Assembly: GCA_002499195.1 (NCBI GenBank)
Contig: DAKS01000023.1
Span: forward strand, 1-10,711
Source of the DNA: Euryarchaeota archaeon UBA443
GTDB taxonomy: Archaea > Thermoplasmatota > Poseidoniia > Poseidoniales > Poseidoniaceae
Reading direction: 5' to 3'
DNA length: 10,711 bases
Shown: positions 1 through 6,113 of the stretch, one piece after another
How positions within the stretch are numbered: the first letter of the stretch is position 1
How the letters are laid out: each line of letters opens with the position of its first letter
Position numbers and translations under genes: made by a program
The notes under the pieces: model-generated
What the model was told of the DNA's origin: nothing
Seen by the model: the letters and a program-made list of their open reading frames with translations, nothing else
The model's database searches: none

Positions 1-79
1 GTTTCTTATCCGAAATTGTGGATTTATCCCCTCAATGAAGGGAATGCACATAAGGACAAAGAGTTCGAAGTCCCTACTC

Positions 80-1078
80 ATGGCACACATTGCGGTGTTA
101 GGATTGGGAAATTGGGGGACGGCAATTGCACGTCTTTGGTTACTTGAAGGCCATCATGTGAAAGGCTGGACTATCGAACAAGAAGTCTATGAATCTATTA
201 CGATGGATGGGATTAATCGCAAGTATTTGCCTCAGCAATCGGTAGAAGGTTTGGAGGCGACAATGCATCTCGAAGAGGCGCTCGATGGTGTTGAAATCGT
301 CGTTTTAGCGATTCCATCATCAGTAATCCTCAGTGTTGTTGATGATGTTATTCCTTTCCTTCGCCCGGGACATGTTCTTCTCGACTTAGCAAAAGGTCTT
401 GCACCTGGTAAGCGATTGATTTCACAAGCCATCCATGAAGCGTTAGGAAAAGCAAATTGTTCCAATCCTTTAGCAGTTCTAACCGGTCCAACCATCGCTC
501 CTGAAGCTGCCGGAGGAGTTATGACAACGGCATTGGTCGCATCGGAAGACCTCTCTGTGGCTAAGCGTCTTGCGGATACACTCTCAACACCGACATTGCT
601 ACTTCATGCTGCTTCTGATCCAGAAGGTGCTGAACTCTGGGGGGCATTCAAGAACGTCGTTGCCCTTGCATGTGGGCTCGTTGATGGCCTGAAGACAATT
701 GGAACACTTGGCGGTGATAATCTCAAAGCAGGGATTTTCAGTGCTGGTTTCAAAGAAGGATGTCTCCTTTTGCCACTATTAGGAGCACGGGCGGAAGTCG
801 CCTTCGGCCCCGCAGGACTTGGCGACCTCTACGTAACTTCCACCTCACCTTTTGGACGAAACAGAACCATGGGTGAGAAACTTGGAACTGGAAAGACGTT
901 GGAAGAAGCACTCGAAGAAATGACCATGGTCGCAGAGGGTGTACGTGCTGCGCGAATGTTCCGTGACCGAGCCATTGACCAAGGAATTGATATCCCATTT
1001 ACTAAGGCACTCAACACACTGCTCGATGGTGATATCGAAGCCGAAGAGTGTTGTCGGCGCATGGTTCTCTTAGGTTAG
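80..1078 (+). CDS. gpsA: NAD(P)-dependent glycerol-3-phosphate dehydrogenase
   Basis: Interconverts dihydroxyacetone phosphate and sn-glycerol 3-phosphate in the cytosol. With the start at 80 the product is 332 residues, the usual GpsA length. Visible motifs: Rossmann nucleotide loop GLGNWG (8-13), LAKG (K105), GPTIAPE (136-142), the catalytic-lysine block KNVVALACG (K191), GGDNLKA (211-217), GPAGLGDL (243-250), GRNR (259-262) and VAEGV (284-288). An in-frame ATG at 35 would add 15 residues ahead of the Rossmann strand; that extension (MKGMHIRTKSSKSLL) does not resemble the family, so 80 is preferred. No Shine-Dalgarno is seen, which fits a leaderless or very short leader. Most archaea make glycerol 1-phosphate for lipids with the unrelated EgsA enzyme, so a complete GpsA is notable here. 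The family is clear; its role (lipid backbone or glycerol phosphate catabolism) is not shown. Confidence 0.94.
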   Translation: MAHIAVLGLGNWGTAIARLWLLEGHHVKGWTIEQEVYESITMDGINRKYLPQQSVEGLEATMHLEEALDGVEIVVLAIPSSVILSVVDDVIPFLRPGHVLLDLAKGLAPGKRLISQAIHEALGKANCSNPLAVLTGPTIAPEAAGGVMTTALVASEDLSVAKRLADTLSTPTLLLHAASDPEGAELWGAFKNVVALACGLVDGLKTIGTLGGDNLKAGIFSAGFKEGCLLLPLLGARAEVAFGPAGLGDLYVTSTSPFGRNRTMGEKLGTGKTLEEALEEMTMVAEGVRAARMFRDRAIDQGIDIPFTKALNTLLDGDIEAEECCRRMVLLG

Positions 1079-1087
1079 GGCCGATTT

Positions 1088-1117
1088 CCTCATATGGAGG
1101 GACGATATCCTCTAACC
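1088..1117 (+). promoter_or_regulatory. Possible weak promoter before the winged-helix gene
   Basis: TCATATGG at about 1090-1097 lies some 25 bases before the ATG at 1118, where a TATA element would sit for a leaderless transcript. It is a poor TATA match and the gene could also be read through from gpsA. Confidence 0.3.
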
Positions 1118-1345
1118 ATGGCAGAAGACCAAGGTACTGAACTGAGTGAATTGGAATCTGGATTACTCTCATGGTTGGTCGAATCTGATTTCCATATTCA
1201 GCCATGGTCGACGAGCAAAGCTGCAAAGGCGTTCAAGGTCAAGGAAGACGAAATCTACGAGGCTGTCGCTGCACTTACACGAAAAGTTCCACAACGAATC
1301 CAAGTCTTCTACAAGAACGGTGCATTGCACATTGCTGCGGATTGA
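1118..1345 (+). CDS. Small winged-helix-like protein, 75 residues
   Basis: A small acidic protein of unknown function. Its order of elements looks like one winged helix-turn-helix: helix 1 (ELESGLLSWLVES, about 11-23), helix 2 (STSKAAKAF), an acidic turn (KVKEDE), helix 3 (EIYEAVAALTRKV), and a two-strand wing (RIQVFYKNGALHIAA) at the C-terminus. There is no second domain or metal-binding motif. The start at 1118 is chosen over the in-frame ATG at 1094 because the context TCTAACCATG is identical to the start of the gene at 7998, and the extra eight residues add nothing recognisable. It lies 39 bases after gpsA on the same strand and ends one base before the convergent permease gene. It may be a transcription factor or an adaptor domain; no target can be read from the sequence. 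Confidence 0.72.
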   Translation: MAEDQGTELSELESGLLSWLVESDFHIQPWSTSKAAKAFKVKEDEIYEAVAALTRKVPQRIQVFYKNGALHIAAD

Positions 1346-1346
1346 A

Positions 1347-2228
1347 TTACTGCTCTGAAGAGGCTTTTCGGCTTTGATACAGTTTCATCATTTCCTTTAG
1401 CCAAGTCGGTTTACGAACGTCTCCTTCATCGGTAACAAACGATCGGACCATTAACGACAACAGATCAATAAGGACAACAACAACGAAGATGATGATGAGC
1501 AATGCGAAAACTTTGTCATATTGCAGGAATCTAAGGTACGTACTGATGTAATAACCAATACCCCCTGCTCCAACAATCCCAATTACTGTTCCATGTCGAA
1601 CATTATATTCGAACATGAACATCAATTGACTCAGAAGATGATTTCCTGTTTCAGGAATGACCACCGACGTAAATTTCGTGGTGTGTGAAAGACCCATTGC
1701 TTTGCTCACTTCCAAAGCATCACTCGGCATACCTTCGAAGGTTTCATACTGCAACTTACCGAGATAACCGACTGTGTAAAACGTCATTGCAAGCACTCCT
1801 GCCAATGGACCATAACCAATCACGATAACAAAGATGATTGCCCAAATAAGGGAAGGAAGGCTTCGAGTCGCGGCAAGGATGAGGCGAAACGGTATTGCAA
1901 TGTACATTGGCATGAGATTACGTGCTGCAAATGATGACAAACACAGTGCGCCTATGAATCCAAGAATTGTCGATACAAAAGCAATCTTGAGCGTTTCAAG
2001 CATGCCGAGGTAGCCGACTGAACAAAAGAATTCAATGTCCTTTTCACAAACAGGATAGGATTGTGCTTCAATAACGGACCAATTTGGAGGCCACATACTT
2101 TCAGAAACGAATGTTGTTAGGTTCTCCCAACCCCCTTCAAGGCGACCCCAATCATCAACCAAATTGTTGAGTGTCATCCATGCGAGGATTAAGAGAGAAA
2201 GGATGACGAAAATGAATGGTTTTCTCAC
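1347..2228 (-). CDS. phnE: PhnE-family ABC importer permease
   Basis: Membrane subunit of an ABC importer, 293 residues. Hydrophobic segments lie near 4-21, 78-100, 110-140, 143-160, 200-230 and 240-262. PhnE-family hallmarks are TRSLPSLIWA (121-130), GYGPLAGVLA (138-147), the EAA-type ATPase-contact loop ALEVSKAMGL...IPE (171-193), and NVRHGTVIGIVGAGGIGYY (209-227). Translation begins at GTG; the start shares four bases (GTGA) with the stop of the ATPase gene, and an AGGTGAGG ribosome site lies just upstream, so the two are translationally coupled. It is the last gene of the operon binding protein-ATPase-permease. Known family members import phosphonate, phosphite or phosphate. Here the partner binding protein looks like a ferric-ion protein, so the symbol marks family and not substrate. 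The C-terminal tail after 265 is a charged cytoplasmic extension. Confidence 0.93.
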   Translation of the reverse strand: MRKPFIFVILSLLILAWMTLNNLVDDWGRLEGGWENLTTFVSESMWPPNWSVIEAQSYPVCEKDIEFFCSVGYLGMLETLKIAFVSTILGFIGALCLSSFAARNLMPMYIAIPFRLILAATRSLPSLIWAIIFVIVIGYGPLAGVLAMTFYTVGYLGKLQYETFEGMPSDALEVSKAMGLSHTTKFTSVVIPETGNHLLSQLMFMFEYNVRHGTVIGIVGAGGIGYYISTYLRFLQYDKVFALLIIIFVVVVLIDLLSLMVRSFVTDEGDVRKPTWLKEMMKLYQSRKASSEQ

Positions 2229-2240
2229 TCTTCCTCACCT
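2225..2240 (-). promoter_or_regulatory. Ribosome site and GTGA coupling of phnC to phnE
   Basis: On the minus strand AGGTGAGGAAGAGTGA encodes the last residues GEEE-stop of the ATPase, and at the same time supplies the ribosome site AGGTGAGG and the GTG start of the permease. It decides the GTG at 2228 as the permease start. Confidence 0.8.
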
Positions 2241-2908
2241 ACTCTATTTCTCCACTCTTCAATCGAATAATCAAGTAACTTCTCGCCCTCAATTAACCAA
2301 ACTCGAGTAGCGAGTAACTCAACGTTCTCTTCATGGTGTTCGACCATGATGATCGAAGCCCCTGCATCGAGTAATTCCTTGACTGCATCGATGACAACAT
2401 CAACGGTATTGTGATCTAATTCACTCAAGAACTCATCAGCAAGAAGCAACTTCGGTCGCTGAGCGAGTGCTCGAGCAGTTGCGACTCTTCGAAGTTGTCC
2501 TCCTGAAAGGCGACGTACTGGTTCTGTTGTTTTTTCTTCAATATTGAGGGCGACAAGCGCGGAATTAACACGCTTTTTCCTCTCTTCTGAACCACCTTTG
2601 ATCACGGGGAGGCTCGCTCGAGCTCCTAAGTTGACGTTGTGATACACACTTGCATGTCGTACCAAACCAAGCTTCTGGGGGATGTAACCCAAGCCCCCCC
2701 GTTTTTCAACATTTAATTCGACATCTCCATCGATTGGTTCAACCAATCCTGCAATCGTTCGAATCAGAGTTGTCTTTCCAATCCCTGAAGGACCGAGGAC
2801 TGCAATGACTTCTCCGGGATGGACACGAGCGCTGATCTCAGAGGCGAGTACAGTATTGTATCCAATACTGATGTCCTCCAAAACCAAGAGCGCTTTGTCC
2901 TGCTCCAA
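2225..2908 (-). CDS. phnC: PhnC-family ABC importer ATPase
   Basis: Cytoplasmic ATP-binding subunit, 227 residues, a little shorter than typical PhnC. Walker A is GPSGIGKTT (39-47), the Q-loop is IPQK (Q78), the signature is LSGGQ (134-138), Walker B is LLLADE (154-159), the D-loop is SELD, and the switch histidine is H191 in VEHHEE. The segment GLVRHASVYHNVNLGA (81-96) matches the PhnC type. The start is a TTG: an in-frame TGA stands immediately before it, no ATG exists before the core, and GGGGTG (2914-2919) is correctly placed as a ribosome site. It follows the binding-protein gene by 57 bases and overlaps the permease gene by four. All catalytic motifs are intact, so the transporter should be active. 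The substrate is set by the binding protein, see the gene at 2966-5080. Confidence 0.93.
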   Translation of the reverse strand: MEQDKALLVLEDISIGYNTVLASEISARVHPGEVIAVLGPSGIGKTTLIRTIAGLVEPIDGDVELNVEKRGGLGYIPQKLGLVRHASVYHNVNLGARASLPVIKGGSEERKKRVNSALVALNIEEKTTEPVRRLSGGQLRRVATARALAQRPKLLLADEFLSELDHNTVDVVIDAVKELLDAGASIIMVEHHEENVELLATRVWLIEGEKLLDYSIEEWRNRVGEEE

Positions 2909-2965
2909 TCAACCACCCCAAACATCCCGAGATGGTTCCATTTTTCAATTGCGCGGGAGGTTAAC

Positions 2966-5080
2966 TTATTCCTGAATCTCATACTTTGTATCAAAGTACG
3001 TGGTGATTCCAGGAATTGAACCGATGAGATCTCCGTAGATTCCCATGTGTTCTTGTGTGTTAACTTCGATAATACCAGGCGTGTTGAGTATGTTCGCTAG
3101 AATTTGATCACCACACTCGTTCTTTGGTTGATCAGCATCAACCATGTGTGTGTTCATGTTGTAACAGCCTGTGTATGTTTGACCACCCATCTGATAGTTT
3201 TCGACGTACATCTCATCATTCATTGACAGCAGAGCATTCAAAATCGCAGTTCTAGTCTGGATGTCTACCAACTCTGGGTTGTACATAACAGGATGCGATG
3301 GAGCAGACCCGTAGGAAGGAAGAAGAATGTATTCATCCTCATCCAAACACCAATCCTCATTCTCTGTAGCATCTTCGTTACCACAGTAGCTTGCAATGGT
3401 TGAATCCTTGACAAATGCTACATCACCAACACCTTCTGATAGGCATCGGACAGCACCAGAATATGACGCATATGGTGTTCCAGAATCAGGAATGCTTGCA
3501 TCTTCGTTGAAGTAGGAATAGATTGTTGAGCGTAGAGACTCTATGTCATCTTCTGCACCGACAACAGGCGCATATCCTTCCGAAATCAAGTGACCCATTG
3601 GGAGTAACATTCCTGCAGACTTTAACCAACCAGTGTGGCAGGAGGTCTTTCCTTCAAGAAGTGCGAATGGATCAGTTGAATCGTCACCATCAAGATGGGC
3701 GTTGGCAATTTCTGAACCATTGAGAACAACCGCATGAGCATCGTAATAGGTTCGGCCATCGGACTTCATGTCTGCTGCCATTGCTGCAAGACCGTACTCC
3801 TTCCAACCCATCCAAGCAGATCCTCCATCCATAAAGGCGATGTCCGCATGACCAAAGCGAAGTGCTTCGATAATTGCTCCTTCTGATGAAACTGGGTAAA
3901 GTGTGACTTCGACACCGGTTTCTTCAGCTACATAATCTGCCAATAGTTGAGGATTCAAGTCGACATCAGTGTAATCTTCTTTAATTTCAAACGCGATTCG
4001 AATGTTTGAAACTGTTGGCGTTACAGTGTCCGAAATACCATACTTATCTCCAAAATAAGATTGAATGCCAGGTAGATCTTTGACAAGGTTGCCGTACGAG
4101 GAAAGGTGCTCTTGAGCTGTTGTCTTAACGATCGATGGCGTGTTGAGCACATTGGTCAAAACAGATTGTCCTTCCTCAGAATCCTTCATTGCAACGAGTG
4201 CATCCTGCACAGATGAGATGAGTTGAGCATCAAGCAATTCTGGGTTATACATCACAGGGTGTGATGGTGCAGCGCCGTAAGATGGAAGAAGGATGTAATC
4301 ATCCTCAGGCAGACACCATTCCTCGTTTTCCGTAGCATCTGTGTTTCCACAGTAAGATGAAATTGTACTATCCTTGGCAAAAGCAACATCTCCAACCCCT
4401 TCGGAAAGGCACTTGACTGCTCCAGAGTATGAGTAGTATGGAGTTCCAGAGTCTGGTATGCTTGAATCCTCACTAAAGAAATTCAAAACTGTGCTTCGCA
4501 GAGATTCAATATCATTTGGATCACCAATGACATTTGCGTATCCATTGCCAATGAGGAAGCCCATAGGCAGAAGCATACCAGCGGATTTTAGCCAACCTGT
4601 GTGACAGGAGGTCTTTCCAGCAAGAAGTGCAAAAGGATCGGTGGAATCATCATCATCTAGGTACGCAGTAGCCATTTCAGAGTCTTTGAGAACAACTGCA
4701 TGTGCGTTGTAAAATGTGCGCCCATCGGACTTCTGATCTGCAGCAAGCGCATCGAGACCATATTGTTGCCAGCCAACCCAAGCGGCTGCTCCATCCATGA
4801 ATGCGATATCGGCATTCCCGAAACGTAGAGATTCAAGGATTGCACCCTCAGAATCAATAGGGTAGAGTTCAACATTCATGTTGAGCTCTTTTGCAAGGTA
4901 GTCGGCGAACTTCTGAGGGTTTTCATCGACATTCGTGTAGTCATCCTTGACTTCAAATGCGACGGTCAATGTCTCCAGTTCGGTTTCTTCTTCATCGTTC
5001 CCGAGACATCCAGCAATGGATCCAAGAACAATCAATAGGGCTAGCAGTATCGGTTTTTTAGTTGTGTTTAACATCAGCAT
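2966..5080 (-). CDS. Bilobal transferrin-like (PhnD-type fold) binding lipoprotein
   Basis: A 704-residue extracytoplasmic binding protein. Residues 8-25 form a lipoprotein signal ending in SIAGC (C25 lipidated). Two lobes follow (about 38-359 and 360-704). Aligned from memory to vertebrate transferrin, each lobe keeps all Fe(III) ligands: D96/D418 (MDGG type), Y124/Y446 (TFY/TYY before AHAVV), Y218/Y540 (SYSGA) and H274/H596 (APSH). The anion-site Thr is in SCHTG (T161/T483); the anion-site Arg is Lys (K165/K487). Cysteines match two transferrin disulfides: C159-C224 and C244-C256; C481-C546 and C566-C578. Equivalent residues are 322 apart. Lobe identity is about 66% over 38-145 and about 80% over 146-282. 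Lobe 2 has a 31-residue insert with C639 and C656. GGAG at 5083-5086 is 2 bases from the ATG at 5080 but 8 from the ATG at 5074, so 5074 may be the true start. Likely cargo is ferric iron; phosphonate or phosphate is the alternative suggested by its neighbours. Confidence 0.88.
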   Translation of the reverse strand: MLMLNTTKKPILLALLIVLGSIAGCLGNDEEETELETLTVAFEVKDDYTNVDENPQKFADYLAKELNMNVELYPIDSEGAILESLRFGNADIAFMDGAAAWVGWQQYGLDALAADQKSDGRTFYNAHAVVLKDSEMATAYLDDDDSTDPFALLAGKTSCHTGWLKSAGMLLPMGFLIGNGYANVIGDPNDIESLRSTVLNFFSEDSSIPDSGTPYYSYSGAVKCLSEGVGDVAFAKDSTISSYCGNTDATENEEWCLPEDDYILLPSYGAAPSHPVMYNPELLDAQLISSVQDALVAMKDSEEGQSVLTNVLNTPSIVKTTAQEHLSSYGNLVKDLPGIQSYFGDKYGISDTVTPTVSNIRIAFEIKEDYTDVDLNPQLLADYVAEETGVEVTLYPVSSEGAIIEALRFGHADIAFMDGGSAWMGWKEYGLAAMAADMKSDGRTYYDAHAVVLNGSEIANAHLDGDDSTDPFALLEGKTSCHTGWLKSAGMLLPMGHLISEGYAPVVGAEDDIESLRSTIYSYFNEDASIPDSGTPYASYSGAVRCLSEGVGDVAFVKDSTIASYCGNEDATENEDWCLDEDEYILLPSYGSAPSHPVMYNPELVDIQTRTAILNALLSMNDEMYVENYQMGGQTYTGCYNMNTHMVDADQPKNECGDQILANILNTPGIIEVNTQEHMGIYGDLIGSIPGITTYFDTKYEIQE
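2969..4969 (-). repeat. Tandem duplication of the binding-protein lobe
   Basis: Lobe 1 (coding about 4004-4969) and lobe 2 (about 2969-4003) are in-frame tandem copies with a 966-base period. The alignment is ungapped from the first strand to about residue 298, then lobe 2 gains 31 residues. In the SCHTGWLKSAGMLLPMG region the protein is identical but many third codon positions differ, so the duplication is not recent and both copies are held by selection on protein sequence. Confidence 0.88.
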
Positions 5081-5097
5081 ATCTCCGTTTTCGGTTG

Positions 5098-5138
5098 CCC
5101 TAAAAACAAGAAGTATATAGTTTTAGGGGAGCCTAAAA
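5098..5138 (-). promoter_or_regulatory. Promoter of the transferrin-like operon with DtxR-like operator
   Basis: TATATA at 5114-5119 is well placed for a start of transcription about 10 bases before the binding-protein gene. It is flanked by inverted repeats. CCCTAAAA (5098-5105) pairs with TTTTAGGG (5121-5128) across the TATA box. TTTTAGG (5121-5127) also pairs with CCTAAAA (5132-5138) around GGAG. The inner part TTAGGGGAGCCTAA (5123-5136) matches 12 of 14 bases of the first part of the DtxR consensus TTAGGTTAGCCTAA, recalled from memory. A repressor here would cover the TFB/TBP site. The distal arm overlaps the stop codon of the upstream gene. The promoter is well supported; regulator identity is inferred. 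Confidence 0.72.
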
Positions 5139-6023
5139 CTGTTCGTTGAGCCAAGTGTTTACAAATGATTCCGCATACGGATCTGAGACCAACCCCTCAT
5201 GTGAAATCGGTCGAACTATAACAATCAATTCAGCCATGCCGCCCCAGTTGGATTGTCCAGTAACAACGATTTCACCTACCTTGGTCCCATCTGGATTGGT
5301 TCCTGAAGTGGTATAGCAATCGTACACCCAAACATTGAGTTCGACATTGCCGGTACTAGGGCGGAAGGTATGCGATTGTGCATCACCTTTCTGATCAAGT
5401 CGAAATGCCTCGCTATCGATTGGAAATATTACGCGTTCATCAACAAGATCAATCGCCTGACGCATTCTTGATTCTTGCATGTCCAGTAAGGTGGATATCA
5501 ATATTGATGATTCTACTTGTTGAAACGGGTTTGTCTGATGTGGTGTCCGTATAGTGAGACTCTGAACAACTTCGACATTTCTTGGATTAGACATTTCAAC
5601 AAACACCCATGTGTATTGCTCACTGGCTGGCCAAGCAGGCGCGTATGGATTCTCAGTTGCAAAAGGCTCCCCCCATTCCTCGGGGGAACGTGGTGTTTCT
5701 ATGGGCATAAAACCAGAAATTCCAATCATTATAAAGACCAAAAAAACTGCAACTAATCGTTGATTTCGGTGCTCACTCCAATCCATACGTCCCGCAGGAC
5801 TTACGAATGATAAGACCAGGATGAGAGGAAGAAGTACAATGGCTCCGTATGGAACAAGCAATAGCAAGAAAAGGCCAATCATTGCATACTTTGATGCCTT
5901 TTCTCCAAGAAAGGTCTTGATTTGAAGTGAATCATCCTTCGTTACAAGTTTGTAGATTCCAAATGTCAGCGGAATAGATGCAAGGATTAGTAGAAAGCCA
6001 ATGGCATCGAAAGCTAACCCCAT
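5133..6023 (-). CDS. Membrane-anchored protein with extracytoplasmic domain, function unknown
   Basis: A 296-residue protein not recognised as any named family. Three hydrophobic segments lie at about 5-24, 47-75 and 89-107, followed by a soluble domain of about 185 residues (110-296) that is probably outside the cell. The soluble part starts with a Pro-rich stretch (PRSPEEWGEP, NPYAPAWP) and has alternating strands such as NVELNVWVYDCY and AELIVIVRPISHEG; it has a single cysteine (C236) and no metal-binding cluster. It starts at ATG 6023 with no Shine-Dalgarno. It precedes the transferrin-like operon on the same strand, with only 52 bases between; its stop lies inside the operator repeats. 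Read-through into the operon is possible, but the operon has its own TATA box. A link to metal uptake is only suggested by position. Confidence 0.7.
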   Translation of the reverse strand: MGLAFDAIGFLLILASIPLTFGIYKLVTKDDSLQIKTFLGEKASKYAMIGLFLLLLVPYGAIVLLPLILVLSFVSPAGRMDWSEHRNQRLVAVFLVFIMIGISGFMPIETPRSPEEWGEPFATENPYAPAWPASEQYTWVFVEMSNPRNVEVVQSLTIRTPHQTNPFQQVESSILISTLLDMQESRMRQAIDLVDERVIFPIDSEAFRLDQKGDAQSHTFRPSTGNVELNVWVYDCYTTSGTNPDGTKVGEIVVTGQSNWGGMAELIVIVRPISHEGLVSDPYAESFVNTWLNEQF

Positions 6024-6050
6024 GATGGTTGTTTATCGATGGACCATCAT
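6022..6050. repeat. 8-base inverted repeat in the divergent intergenic region
   Basis: ATGATGGT (6022-6029) and ACCATCAT (6043-6050) form a perfect inverted repeat with a 13-base spacer. It includes the start codon of the leftward gene. The 90-base gap 6024-6113 must hold promoters for both directions; CATATG at 6048-6053 is a weak TATA candidate for the leftward gene. The repeat could be an operator or chance. Confidence 0.35.
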
Positions 6051-6113
6051 ATGCGTTTGGGAAACACTCGACAAAAACAAAGCATTTGAGGCAGGTACCT
6101 TCTAAGCCATGTT

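Noticed and set aside
1070..1080. TTAGGTTAGGG, matching a DtxR half-box, about 40 bases before the winged-helix gene
   Set aside because: It is the Leu-Gly-stop end of gpsA, with no second half-site (no CCTAA), so it is most likely chance.
2764..2994. 76-codon minus-strand frame across the start of the ATPase gene
   Set aside because: It lies in another frame over the conserved Walker A region and has no recognisable features; the ATPase frame with the TTG start explains the region.
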